Assembly: GCA_016937995.1 (NCBI GenBank)
Contig: JAFGVM010000016.1
Span: 155,332-219,331, forward strand
Reading direction: 5' to 3'
From: Candidatus Delongbacteria bacterium
GTDB taxonomy: Bacteria; UBA4055
Length of the DNA: 64,000 nt
Shown here: positions 55,026 through 64,000 of the stretch, piece after piece
Numbering within the stretch: position 1 is the stretch's first letter
Layout of the letters: each line of letters starts with the position of its first letter
The notes under the pieces: generated by a model
What the model saw: only the letters and a program-made list of their open reading frames with translations
The model's database searches: none
Told to the model about the DNA's origin: nothing
Made by a program: the position numbers and the translations under genes

Positions 55026-55688
55026 CTACTCGCTTTTTTCTTCTCCACCATCAGTTTCAGAATCGCCTTCAGCTCCTTCTTCAACCTCTTCGCCTTCAGC
55101 TCCTTCTTCTCCTTCTTCTTCTTCACCTGCTGCGACAGCTGCTCTAGTTAATGAAACACCACACAACAACATGCTTCCAGGAGAAACAACTGTAACGTTT
55201 TCTCTAACTACATCAGAAGCATGAACAGTATGTGTTAATTTCAATCCTGTAACATCGATCACAATTTCATCAGGAACATTTTTAGGAAGAGCAGAAATCA
55301 TAAGATATCTTGAGTTTATGATCAATACACCACCTTGATTCTTAACTCCCTCAGCCACACCTTCGTATCTTAAAGGTATCTGTAATTTTGTCTCTTTTCC
55401 AGGTGTTAAACCAACGACATCAGCATGAACAAGAGCCCAAGTCACTGGATGACGTTGAACCTCTCTTAGAATGACCATGTGATCTTCACCGTCGATTTCT
55501 AAAGTGTGAACTTTTTTACCTGATTTAATAGCTTTGTTTAATTCTTTCTCGTTTAGAAAAAAAGTTTTGTTTTCCTTAATTTCCGGACCGTAAAGGTTCG
55601 CAGGGATCAATCCTTTTTTTCTTTCATTTTTCAGTTCAACCTTTCCGGTTACTTTTCTGACCAGTCCGATCAATTTGCTTTCAGCCAT
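55026..55688 (-). CDS. rplY: 50S ribosomal protein L25 (CTC form)
   Basis: 220 residues. The N-domain reads GLVRKVTGKVELKNERKKG, LIPANLYGP and VILREVQRHPVTWALVHADV. The TL5/CTC-type C-domain follows. The last 35 residues are nearly all Glu, Gly, Ala and Ser (EEEEGEEGAEGEEVEEGAEG), a low-complexity acidic tail. Binds 5S rRNA. tRNA-Gln and spoVG lie upstream, pth downstream, the common spoVG-ctc-pth neighbourhood. Confidence 0.95.
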   Translation of the reverse strand: MAESKLIGLVRKVTGKVELKNERKKGLIPANLYGPEIKENKTFFLNEKELNKAIKSGKKVHTLEIDGEDHMVILREVQRHPVTWALVHADVVGLTPGKETKLQIPLRYEGVAEGVKNQGGVLIINSRYLMISALPKNVPDEIVIDVTGLKLTHTVHASDVVRENVTVVSPGSMLLCGVSLTRAAVAAGEEEEGEEGAEGEEVEEGAEGDSETDGGEEKSE

Positions 55689-55766
55689 CTTAATCTACCT
55701 CTATCTTAATTCTATTATTTATAAATAAAACAAGAGCCTTTGTTTTAAGACTCTCGATCATATTAG

Positions 55767-55838
55767 CAGGGGTAGCAGGATTCGAACCTACGCATGTCGA
55801 GACCAAAACCCGATGCCTTACCGCTTGGCTATACCCCT
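55767..55838 (-). tRNA. tRNA-Gln (anticodon UUG)
   Basis: On the minus strand the acceptor AGGGGTA pairs with TACCCCT, discriminator G. Anticodon loop TTTTGGT in stem TCGGG/CTCGA. T loop GGTTCGAATCC. CCA is not encoded. Length is 72 nt. Sits between spoVG and rplY, likely in one transcript. Confidence 0.95.
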
Positions 55839-55848
55839 AGCACAAAAC

Positions 55849-56133
55849 TTATTCAGCTTCCACTGATTCGTTTACTTGATTTGACACTTCTTCAGCATAT
55901 TTATCAAGGATCTCTTTTTCAAGCCTTATTCTGAAATCATCTACAATTGGATGAGCAATATCTTTGTAGCTTCCATCAGGTAATTTTCTACTTGGCATAC
56001 ATACGAACAATCCGTCTTTACCGTTAATTACTTTAAGTCCTCTTACGATAAACACATCATCAAATGTAACATGTACAAATGCCTTAAGCTTCTCTTCGTT
56101 TCTTAAATTAATTCTGATCTCGGTTAATTCCAC
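55849..56133 (-). CDS. spoVG: SpoVG-family RNA/DNA-binding regulator
   Basis: 94 residues from the GTG at 56133, which follows GGAGG by 5 bp and gives MELTEIRINLR, the standard SpoVG start. A GTG 12 bp upstream overlaps the ispE stop and is less likely. Conserved parts are VTFDDVFIVRGLKVINGKDG, LFVCMPSRKLPDGSYKDIAH and PIVDDFRIRLE. SpoVG is a small site-specific nucleic-acid-binding protein also found in non-sporulating bacteria. Confidence 0.95.
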   Translation of the reverse strand: MELTEIRINLRNEEKLKAFVHVTFDDVFIVRGLKVINGKDGLFVCMPSRKLPDGSYKDIAHPIVDDFRIRLEKEILDKYAEEVSNQVNESVEAE

Positions 56134-56144
56134 TCTATCCTCCA

Positions 56145-56987
56145 CTATACTTTAACGGCTTTTACAAAGTAATTCTGATCTATAAGGTTTTTTGCATTTT
56201 TCAGTTTTAATTCATCTCTGAAAAAACCAAAAACCGATGAGCCACTGCCTGACATTGCTGCAAATTCAGCACCTTTGTTAAGCAAAGCATTCTTAATCGT
56301 TTCTATTTCAGCATGTTCTTTGAACACGTAACTCTCGAAGTCGTTGATAAATTCATCATATTTCAGATGAACATCACTGCTTGATTTCAAGGCAAGGGCA
56401 AATATACCATTTTGAGAATTTTTTGTCAAGTTCAAATTTAAATTTCTATAGGCTTCTGATGTATCCACATGAATGTTGGGATATACTAAAAGTATATAGC
56501 CATCTGTCAAAACCGGGTTTATCGAAGTGAGTTTTTCTCCTATGCCGGTTGCCGCTGCACAACCACCTTTAATGAAAAATGGTACATCTGCCCCAAGCTT
56601 AATACCTAATAATTCCAATTTCTCTTCCGTTAAATTCAAACCCCATAGATCGTTCAGGGCTTTTAAAACTGTTGCAGCATCTGAAGATCCTCCGCCAAGA
56701 CCGGCTCCGATTGGAATATTCTTCATTAAAAGTATATTACATCCATATGTAATATTAAACTCATTTTTTAATATCTCAGCAGCTTTTATACAAATATTTT
56801 TACCTTCCGGAATAAAAATCCCTGTACTCTCAAAATTGATATTTCCATTTGAATTTGAATTTATTTCGATTTCATCATAGAGAGGGATCTCCTGAAAGAT
56901 GGTTTCAAGTTCATGATAACCATTTGGCAATTTACCGGTGATTCTCAGATGGATATTTATCTTGCAATTAGCGTTGTATAAAGGCAT
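56145..56987 (-). CDS. ispE: 4-diphosphocytidyl-2-C-methyl-D-erythritol kinase
   Basis: GHMP kinase of the MEP pathway. The 280 residues start with NCKINIHLRITGKLPNGYHE. The ATP loop is KNIPIGAGLGGGSSDAATVL, with the catalytic Asp in LGADVPFF and the third motif GAEFAAMSGSGSSVFGFF. Start 1 bp after the lolA stop, and its stop touches the spoVG ribosome site, so the three genes form a tight unit. Confidence 0.96.
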   Translation of the reverse strand: MPLYNANCKINIHLRITGKLPNGYHELETIFQEIPLYDEIEINSNSNGNINFESTGIFIPEGKNICIKAAEILKNEFNITYGCNILLMKNIPIGAGLGGGSSDAATVLKALNDLWGLNLTEEKLELLGIKLGADVPFFIKGGCAAATGIGEKLTSINPVLTDGYILLVYPNIHVDTSEAYRNLNLNLTKNSQNGIFALALKSSSDVHLKYDEFINDFESYVFKEHAEIETIKNALLNKGAEFAAMSGSGSSVFGFFRDELKLKNAKNLIDQNYFVKAVKV

Positions 56988-57623
56988 CTATTTTTTCCTT
57001 AGATCTATTACCTCTGCTTTATCAGGTTTTGTATAAATGAATTTATCCTGTGTGATCTCTTTGTTTATTAACATGTTTGATAAAAAATATGTAGTTTTAT
57101 TCTCATCAAGATCAAAGCATTCGATCTCAAAAGGTACGAACTCTTCATTAACCTTAACTTTCAGTTTATTAATGAATCTTTCATTTTCTTCAGGTGATAC
57201 TAAATTCAGAACATAGAATTTATTTTCCCCTTCCACTTTCTCAAAGAAATCTTTCATTTCATATATATCAGTGAATTCAAATATCAATTGTCCGGGTAGT
57301 ATGGTATTATCGTTATCTTTGATATTTTCGATAAGTACCTGATCATTCTCGGACGAATATCTCCATACTGTCTTTCCATCAGAGAAAATAAAATCTTTAT
57401 CAAGTTCAATTCTGAAAATATCAGTATCCTTCATATAAAATTTTCCTGAGACCTTTGTTTCCTCTTCCGCAAGCTCCCATATTTGCACCTGAGCAAAATC
57501 CGATTCAAAAGTTTTGATCGATGCTATCTTTTCTTTTATCCCTGATAATATTTTATCTCCGGAGATCGAGAACAAATTTGAGAATAAAATTATTATCGCA
57601 AGTAAATATATCGTCTTTCTCAT
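56988..57623 (-). CDS. lolA: LolA-like periplasmic outer-membrane lipoprotein carrier
   Basis: The 211 residues have a signal peptide (KTIYLLAIIILFSNLFSIS). The fold is of the LolA type: IKTFESDFAQVQIW, VSGKFYMKDTDIFRIELDKD, FIFSDGKTVWRYS and NKLKVKVNEEFVPFEIECF. LolA carries lipoproteins from the inner to the outer membrane. No LolB is seen. First gene of the lolA-ispE-spoVG group. Confidence 0.85.
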   Translation of the reverse strand: MRKTIYLLAIIILFSNLFSISGDKILSGIKEKIASIKTFESDFAQVQIWELAEEETKVSGKFYMKDTDIFRIELDKDFIFSDGKTVWRYSSENDQVLIENIKDNDNTILPGQLIFEFTDIYEMKDFFEKVEGENKFYVLNLVSPEENERFINKLKVKVNEEFVPFEIECFDLDENKTTYFLSNMLINKEITQDKFIYTKPDKAEVIDLRKK

Positions 57624-57732
57624 GGTATCACCTTATTTTTTACACTTGCTTCAAAATTAATGATTATAGTTCCAAAGAGCAAAGGAAAAAGAATTACTTC
57701 TTAAACAAAAGGTAAATTATTTAGGTTCAAAT

Positions 57733-57765
57733 AAGAAAGGTGGTTCACAAATAACCACCTTTCTT
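57733..57765. terminator. Hairpin terminator after the caspase-like gene
   Basis: AAGAAAGGTGGTT-CACAAAT-AACCACCTTTCTT, perfect 13-bp stem, 40 bp past the stop of the gene at 57805. Confidence 0.75.
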
Positions 57766-57778
57766 AATTTATTGTCAC

Positions 57779-57795
57779 CCTGAATTTATTTCAGG
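57779..57795. repeat. REP-like palindrome
   Basis: CCTGAATTTATTTCAGG preceded by GTCAC. The TGTCACCCTGAA...TTTCAGG type is common between genes in many bacteria. Confidence 0.55.
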
Positions 57796-57804
57796 ATATT
57801 ACTT

Positions 57805-60800
57805 TTACTTCGTTAAAATCATCTTTTTAGTAATACTCGTACCATTTGCCTCAAGAGTATAGAAATACATACCTGAGTTAAAATTACTTGCATCAAAGCA
57901 AACTGTATGAATTCCTGCTTCTTTACTTTCATTTACAAGCTCTGAGACTAATTGTCCATTGATGTTATAGACACATAATTTCACATCGCTTGCTGTCGGT
58001 AATGCAAATTTTATTTGTGTAACTGGGTTAAATGGGTTCGGATAGTTCTGATACAATGTATGCTCTGTAGGTAAAGTCGTACCAGTTATATCAGATTTGT
58101 CTTCTCCACCTTTATTTGCACTTTCAGTTAACTTATCAAGCAGATCGTTAAGATTATCTGAGTGATCTACAGTTGATCTACCTTTGCCCTGATTCTCAAG
58201 ATCTTTTAACATATTGGCTATGCCTATATTGATTTCTGCCAAAATAATCTCTTCATCATTATCAGCTTCTGCTTTCATCTCTTCAGCTACTACAATTGCA
58301 TCATCGAATCTTTTTCCCTTTATATGTGTTGCGACTTTCCTTCCTTTAAAGAATTTTTTATGTGATGTTTCTTCTGATGCAATAGCGGCATCGTACATAG
58401 TAATAAGTTCGTTATTATCCAGTCCTTCCTGCTCATACAAATAAGGCAATCTTGACATAGCAACATAGTATTCAGGTGTATCAACATATTTATCGATAAT
58501 ATGCTCATACAGATTTATAGCAGGATTGATCTTATCATTCGATTCTAGATTTAAAGCATTCGAAATAATTCTGCTTTCTTCAGATATTGACTGCATAATT
58601 TCTGATTGTACAATATCAGTACCACATGGAGCTGAGTAATATGGTGTATAATCAAGTGTATAATTAGGATGGTCGTAGAAATAATCATCATCAATTACCT
58701 CATAACCCCAGAAATTATATTGTACATCCATAACTATATATTGATCTCTAATATCTTTTTGACCTATTGAGATTGCAGGGAAATTCGGACTTGAATATAC
58801 ATCGTTATTTCTCATATAAATATTACCTGTTGGGTTTATACCTATATGTGCACTTGGAAATAGAGATGAATTACTTTCATAAGCATTTTTTTCAAAAACA
58901 CAGTTCGCACTTTTATAAATTGGTATTTGATCTTCTGTACTGATAAGTAAAGGCATAGCATCATTTCCGGAGATGACCATACCGTAATGTTTACTATATG
59001 TCATTTCACAACCTGAAACAACTGGTGAACAAAGCAAAAAATAAGTTCCAATATTGAAGTGAGTAATATTGTTATTACTGAATGTACCATCAGCACCGGT
59101 GATCATTATACCTGTTCCTTCATCAGTGCCATACAATGTATTATTTTCAATTATATACTTGTATCCTGAATTCATACTCAACAGATCAATTCCGTTTACA
59201 CAGTTTTCAAAATCAGAATTGGTTACTTCAAATTTCATCATTCCGTCACCCTGAATAGCAGTAACAGCATCATGTATATTTACACTGTTTAAAGTAACTG
59301 TACTACCTGTAAGACAATTTATACCCAGCCAGTAGCCTAAAATATCAGTACATGAAAATGTTGTACCATTTGCTAATAGTTCTCCTTTATTCATAACTAC
59401 GATCTCTGCACCTTCCGATGCTTCAATAACGGATCCTGAATTTAGAATAAGGTCAGCATCATTTTCTACAACTAATTTTGAATCAGTTCCTAAATCAATA
59501 TTCGAGCCTGCCAACATAATAAAATCTGATATCTGTAAATGTAATTCTGAAGAATTTGCTATATCTAATTTTGCATTTTCAGGAAATTTTATATCCCCTA
59601 TTATAGATGCATTGCCTTCTACTTCTACGATTGCACCAGGCTCAATTGTTAAGTTACTACCGTAGTCGATAAAAATCTCTGAAGCATCTTTTAATTTTAA
59701 CACAGCTCCACTTTGAACAACTAAATTATATCCAGATGAAATATTGATCTTGCGACCTTCTAATAAAGTTGTATGTGAATTGTCAATCAGGATCAGATCA
59801 TTATTTACTACATTAAGGTCAGCTGATATACCCATCAAACCTCTTAATCTATAATCTGCATAATTGTTGAAAATTAATGTAGGATACAACAAGGAAGTAG
59901 TTGAACCAATGTTATCTTGGTCTGAAAAAACTGACTTTTGTGTAATTATTGAGTTATGATTATCTAACCAAATTGAACTTTCTTCAATTGTAACTACACC
60001 ATCATAGTTAATATCAGTTTCTTCCATGATGTTAAACCATTCAAAATCAGCACTTGCTGATGGTCTCTGATATTCGTATGGATGATCCCCAATATTTCTT
60101 CGTACTTCATCTAGAGCAAAAGGTCTATTCCCTGCTGTTGATGTATATAAATGTACAGTGAATTCATCATGATAAACACATTCATCAGGATAAGCTTCAA
60201 ATAAATGCTCAAATTCTATACCTGTCCCAAACGAATAAGACTGTTCTGTCCATGCTTTATCATCTGCTAAAGTTGATTCTTCAGTCATTTTACAAGCACT
60301 ATTCATAATTTTGTTACTACCATCACTCATAAGTTCAAAATCGTCAATGAAATTCTCTGAATGACATTGCCCCAACCAAAATACTTTTTTATTAGCAGGA
60401 ACAAGTTCAATAATATCTGCTAAATCATTATCACTTATTGTAGGTCGATAAAATTCATAAAATGGTTCCTCATATATGAGCATAACACCCTCTTCTGGTT
60501 GGTCTTCTTCAAATTCATAACCACCGTGTGAGATAGTAGAAACCAATAAGAAATCATCTTGGGTCATAACAGTTGACAATGAATCAAATATGTCTTCAAT
60601 GTTTTCAATTGATGCAGATGAATAAGCTAGTTGTTTAAAATCTTCACTTTGCTCTTCATAGTTGAATCCATATTCTTGGTAATAATCCATCCAGTACTGA
60701 TCGGGAATCATATATGGTTGTCCAGCTTTCAATGGATAATCTTTTCCATTTGCGTATAAAAAATATACCTTGTCAGGTGAAAAACCTTGGTCTTTCACTA

Positions 60801-60974
60801 ATAAATGCCACATTAATACTGTATCATTCCACCATTTATAATAAATAGCTTTTTGTTCATATCGGTCTTATTGTATCTGTCATCTCCAGTTATTACTACA
60901 GCATACTTGTCTGCACAGATTATTTTGCTAACCATAATGAGCATTAGCACCAACATTATTAGTTTCTTTAACAT
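57805..60974 (-). pseudogene. Caspase/legumain-like protease with beta-helix and sorting tail, frameshifted near the N-terminus
   Basis: The long frame (57805-60813, 1002 residues) lacks an N-terminus. A second frame from ATG 60974 supplies a signal peptide and KYAVVITGDDRYNKTDMN, then runs to a stop. One extra A in the A5 run at 60850-60854 would join them and read AIYYKWWNDTVLMWHLLV, so a 1-base deletion (mutation, phase switch or sequence error) is likely. Domains: a caspase/C13-like fold with catalytic His in VSTISHGGY (about 94-102) and Cys in FWLGQCHSENF (about 145-155), then an EF-hand-like DINYDGVVTIEE. Next are right-handed beta-helix repeats (about 330-650), a helical repeat part, and a C-terminal sorting tail with LYQNYPNPFNPVTQIKF and GMYFYTL. 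Probably a cell-surface protease when intact. Confidence 0.7.
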
Positions 60975-61272
60975 GTTGTCTCCTTTTTTTTACTTTTTAT
61001 TGTTGAAGTACCACCTTGCATTATAATAAAGGTTATAATAGAATTATCATTACCACCTTTAATTTTAATAAATACAGGGGCGAAGTAGTAATTTATCAAA
61101 TTACTCGGTAGTTAGATTTACTAATCTTAAGGTGAGATATTTAAATCAATTTTTTGATATGATATTTTCTGTTTTTAAGCTCCTCCCTTTATTTTGATTT
61201 TTCTATCCTAATCATCTCGAACATTGATGCTATGCTGTAATATGTATTTAAGCGAACTTACCTCTGTAGCTT

Positions 61273-62688
61273 TTATCTCAGATATAGCATTTTCTTCGTT
61301 TCTTTTACCATACCATCAATCTTCAATCTATAATAATAAACTCCACTATTCAATTTACTTGCATCAAATGTTACCGTATGATTTCCTTTGCTTTGCTTTT
61401 CGTTTACCAAATTATTAACCAATTCTCCTTTTGAATTAAATACTGATATTTCAATCTTACTAATAGCATTTATTGAATAATTGATATTTGTAGTTGGATT
61501 AAATGGGTTAGGGTAATTAAATTCCAATTTATAACTCATGTCTGATTGCTCATTATTATTATAAATTCCTACATAAGATCCTTTAATAAAATACAAATAA
61601 TCTGCTCCTTCAAAATCATAGTCTCGAAAAACTATATAATAGTTTTCATTATATGATTTAACTACAGGATTTCCTGTTGACAAATCTCCAAAATTATAAG
61701 TTTCTAATACCCATGAGTCATCTAATTGTCTAAAATCACAAATATTTGCTTCAATCCCTAGATATTGTTGAAAAATATGTACTCGATTATTTTCGTCTGT
61801 TGTAATGTTGACCACGTTTGGATATGTAAAATCAGACACTATATCAGGTTCACTCCAAATACTATCATTCAAATGCTTAAATTGGTAAAAAGTTCTCCAG
61901 GTATTATAGTTTTCTTGCTCTCTAGATGCTATATGTAAATTGTTGTCTTCTGATAAACAAATCCTTTCTCCTACACTAGCTGTTAGTGTTCCAACTGAAT
62001 CAATTACTTCTATTTTTGACCATAAATCTTCTTGTTTTTTATAAGTAACATAGGCAGTATAAGTGTGTTCACTAAGTAAAGCATTTGTTGATCCTGTTGC
62101 ATGTAAATTATTCTGATTATCAACAATAATATCTTTAAAATAAAAATCAGTAATGGTGCTATCTATTTCCGTCCATACAGAATCACTAACGTCAATATAT
62201 CTAAAATACGGAACACCAAATAAATCCCAAAAATGATATACTCTATCATCATTATCTACTATAAGTTTACTTTTGAAATAGAAAGTATTACTATCTAACC
62301 TATCTGGCTCGCTCCATGAAATGCCATCGAATGTTTTAAGCATCAAGATTGGATAGCTTGCATTCCAGTCATATGCAACATACAAATTACCATTATTATC
62401 AGAAGCTATTGCAGGGTCTCTAAGTAAAGATGTATCAGACTGAGATACATTATAAGCAGGACTCCAACTGTCTCCTTCATCCTGAGAATACGAGTAGAAT
62501 ATTTGACTATAAGTACTCGTATATCTCTCATTCCAGACCACATGAATTGTACCGTTTTTATCAATACACATATTATGTTCTTTAATATCTGCTGTTGGGT
62601 GACTGCATATTACGATCGGTTCACCCCATTGATACCCTGCGATAAGGTAGATCATTGATATTAAAATGAATAAAATCAATTTCTTCAT
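61273..62688 (-). CDS. Secreted sialidase-fold (BNR) propeller protein with sorting tail
   Basis: The 471 residues begin with a signal peptide (KKLILFILISMIYLIAG), followed by repeats of the BNR/Asp-box style (SYSQDEGDSWSPAYNVSQ, MLKTFDGISWSEPDRL) spread over about 380 residues. Blades with 'DNNGNLYVAYD' and 'DNNRVHIF'-like strands suggest a beta-propeller. The tail has FNYPNPFNPTTNINYS, ELVNNLVNEKQSKGNHTVTF and GVYYYRL, the type A sorting domain used by type IX-like secretion. The sialidase catalytic residues (Tyr/Glu, Arg triad) are not identifiable, so a binding or structural role is as likely as glycosidase activity. The 297-bp gap to the caspase-like gene is AT-rich and holds nothing I recognise. 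Confidence 0.75.
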   Translation of the reverse strand: MKKLILFILISMIYLIAGYQWGEPIVICSHPTADIKEHNMCIDKNGTIHVVWNERYTSTYSQIFYSYSQDEGDSWSPAYNVSQSDTSLLRDPAIASDNNGNLYVAYDWNASYPILMLKTFDGISWSEPDRLDSNTFYFKSKLIVDNDDRVYHFWDLFGVPYFRYIDVSDSVWTEIDSTITDFYFKDIIVDNQNNLHATGSTNALLSEHTYTAYVTYKKQEDLWSKIEVIDSVGTLTASVGERICLSEDNNLHIASREQENYNTWRTFYQFKHLNDSIWSEPDIVSDFTYPNVVNITTDENNRVHIFQQYLGIEANICDFRQLDDSWVLETYNFGDLSTGNPVVKSYNENYYIVFRDYDFEGADYLYFIKGSYVGIYNNNEQSDMSYKLEFNYPNPFNPTTNINYSINAISKIEISVFNSKGELVNNLVNEKQSKGNHTVTFDASKLNSGVYYYRLKIDGMVKETKKMLYLR

Positions 62689-62794
62689 TTTTACTCCTCA
62701 AGAGTTGGGTAGTATAACTATCTACCCTTTAAATTTTATTTACATTAGTGACATTTGTCCCCTGTGGAATGTACCCGATTTTCTGGAGACATTG

Positions 62795-62878
62795 CTAAGC
62801 ACATTTTTCTCCCTTTCTCTCAAACTCAACCGGACTAATATAGCCTATACGCTTTGTGTCAACAAAGATGTCGCCTCT
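62795..62878 (-). pseudogene. Remnant of a different IS3-family transposase (OrfB C-terminus)
   Basis: On the minus strand the frame ending at 62795 reads VDTKRIGYISPVEFERKGE, the hallmark end of many IS3 OrfB proteins ('GY.SP.EFE'). The complete element next to it has a different OrfB ending, so this is debris of a separate IS. After it, TGTCTCCAGAAAATCGGGTA may be the old IS end (to about 62756). Confidence 0.6.
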
Positions 62879-62889
62879 GTTAATTAATT

Positions 62890-63930
62890 TCACTGTTTAA
62901 TCTCCGGATTCAAAACCACTTTTTCCGGCGCACCCCAAATTTTCATATTTCTCTTTCCCCATCTTTCAGGATATAAGCTTTTTGCTTCAGCCATAACTGC
63001 GTTACGTTTCGTAAAAATTGTTTTAGCCTCACCGCTTCTCATCTGTGCCGGAGTAACATAATCCACAGAAGAATGAAGGTGGTCATTGTTATACCAGTTC
63101 ACAAAATCCGCCATCCATTCTCTCGCATGATTAATATCCTTAAAGCGAAGCGGATATTTAGGATCGTACTTAAGAGTTCTAAAAAACGATTCTATATAAG
63201 GATTATCATTACTTGTTCTCGGACGACTGAAGGACACACTGACTTTAAGCACTCTCAAAAGTGTCATTAAGCTTATTCCTTTCATTATCGATCCATTATC
63301 AGAATGCAGATAGCTGAACTTTACATCTTTGTCGTACGAGAGAGTACTAAATAGATCTTCGCTGTGTTTATCACTTTCTTCTTCATGTACTGCCCAGCCT
63401 ACTAAATATTTATCGTAAATATCTATGATCATGTAGGCGTAATAAAATAGACCTTTTACAAGTCCTGGGAGCCATGTTACATCCCAGCATAAAACTTCAC
63501 TTGATTGTGACGCAGTACGCTCCGGCGGTCGGGCTTGTTTTCTTCGTTTAGCAGGCTTGACCTGACCTGTTGCTTTTAATATTCTGTAAAATGTTCTGAC
63601 CGAGCCATAATATTTATTTTTATCAAGAAGCATAGGAACAATCATGTGCGGACTAAGATCCCTGTACTCAGGCTTATTACAGACACTAACTATCTCCTGA
63701 CGCTTTTCAGGCTCAAGCTTTCTTATCACTTTTGTATGCGAACCCTTTCTTCTGTCTTTCAAGCCTCTTTCTCTCCACTTTTCCAATGTTCTTACACTGA
63801 TTCCTACCAGCTCGCAGGCTTTAAACTGCCTTGCACCGTTTGAACGAGCTTCATCTATAAGGACGACTATCTCTGATTTTACTCTCTCAGGGATCAGTCG
63901 TCCCCGTCTTCCACCAAAAGAATCTCTAAT
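62890..63930 (-). CDS. IS3-family transposase OrfB (DDE integrase)
   Basis: About 346 residues in frame, from the slippery site to the stop. Numbering from the TTG at 63786, the catalytic triad is D102 (CWDVTWLPG), D163 (YLHSDNGS) and E199 (NDNPYIESFFRTLKY), giving the IS3-type DD(35)E spacing. The upstream part of the frame has a helix-turn-helix-like FKACELVGISVRTLEKWRER. Expressed probably as an OrfAB fusion by -1 frameshifting. It ends VVLNPEIKQ. All residues expected for activity are present. Confidence 0.88.
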   Translation of the reverse strand: MRDSFGGRRGRLIPERVKSEIVVLIDEARSNGARQFKACELVGISVRTLEKWRERGLKDRRKGSHTKVIRKLEPEKRQEIVSVCNKPEYRDLSPHMIVPMLLDKNKYYGSVRTFYRILKATGQVKPAKRRKQARPPERTASQSSEVLCWDVTWLPGLVKGLFYYAYMIIDIYDKYLVGWAVHEEESDKHSEDLFSTLSYDKDVKFSYLHSDNGSIMKGISLMTLLRVLKVSVSFSRPRTSNDNPYIESFFRTLKYDPKYPLRFKDINHAREWMADFVNWYNNDHLHSSVDYVTPAQMRSGEAKTIFTKRNAVMAEAKSLYPERWGKRNMKIWGAPEKVVLNPEIKQ

Positions 63931-64000
63931 TTTTTTTTAAGCACAAGAAGAGCTGCTGTTTCTGCGAGTGCTTTTTCCTTCCTTGCAAGCTCTTTTTCAA
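63894..64000 (-). CDS. IS3-family OrfA, C-terminal part only
   Basis: Frame open to the window edge, ending at TGA 63896-63894. It reads ...AETAALLVLKKKLEILLVED, a coiled/leucine-rich end with LKKK, as in many IS3 OrfA proteins. The nine A's at 63938-63930 let ribosomes slip by -1 into OrfB. The start lies beyond the window. Confidence 0.75.
   Translation of the reverse strand, partial: EKELARKEKALAETAALLVLKKKLEILLVEDGDD

Larger units (their letters stand above)
62888..64000 (-). mobile_element. IS3-family insertion sequence, continuing past the window
   Basis: OrfB and the 3' part of OrfA, overlapping in different frames with a slippery A9 run. The exact ends and terminal repeats are not determined, and the left end is uncertain between 62756 and 62888. 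Confidence 0.85.

Noticed and set aside
1-64000. CRISPR array or cas genes
   Set aside because: No series of equal repeats with regular spacers was seen and no Cas-like protein is encoded.

Overview
The window is AT-rich bacterial chromosome. It most likely comes from an uncultured lineage of the FCB group (Bacteroidetes/Chlorobi and related candidate phyla). Supporting signs are two secreted proteins with a C-terminal sorting tail of the YPNPFNP type (type IX secretion-like), a PorT-like barrel, several other outer-membrane barrels, a LolA-like carrier, an AsmA-like protein and a Bacteroidetes-style XerC. Promoters, where visible, combine a good TTGACA box at 17 bp with a TATATT/TATCTT box that often continues as TTTG. 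This lineage call is an inference from gene content, with no phylogeny behind it.

Layout. 1-5612 (minus strand): an outer-membrane barrel cut by the window edge, dxr, and a translationally overlapping trio of xerC, an outer-membrane protein and a helix-hairpin-helix plus barrel protein. 5728-6244: a dispersed 117-bp element, then two serine tRNA genes with a hairpin-rich spacer. 6297-11775: a Memo-like protein, hemW, a Dabb protein, queE and a large protein that looks like a catalytically dead metallo-beta-lactamase/beta-CASP factor. 12011-18005: ribD, a polyprenyl-phosphate sugar transferase, an SLBB polysaccharide exporter and xerD. 18048-24438: tRNA-Phe, an NSS transporter, miaA (apparently starting at AUU), a small secreted protein and uvrA.

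24548-31023 is the accessory part: a WYL regulator, two long perfect palindromes, a Fic protein with its own winged helix, a string of small proteins separated by different hairpins, a DnaB-like RecA fold with a broken Walker A, and an AbiE toxin-antitoxin pair. 31076-45000 holds a BamA-like barrel, a histidine-kinase-like ATPase, an AsmA-like giant, ispF, rlmD, an ABCG-like transporter fused to TerB/FHA-like regions and coupled to an M48 peptidase, a Yip1 protein and an O-methyltransferase.

45138-48361 is the classic thrS-infC-rpmI-rplT operon, with infC starting at AUU. 48472-50845 holds two envelope/secreted proteins. 50921-57623 (minus strand) has rpsF-rpsR-rplI, hppA, and lolA-ispE-spoVG-tRNA-Gln-rplY-pth. 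57805-62688 has two proteins with sorting tails, a caspase-like one carrying a frameshift and a beta-propeller one. The window ends in an IS3-family element that abuts the remnant of a different IS3 element.

Pathway links: dxr, ispE and ispF are three steps of the MEP isoprenoid pathway at three separate loci. XerC and XerD are both present. The intergenic DNA is unusually rich in REP-like palindromes of several families. The observations most worth following are the dead beta-CASP protein, the AUU start of miaA, the WYL/Fic/palindrome locus with its small-protein string, and the structurally conserved dispersed repeats.
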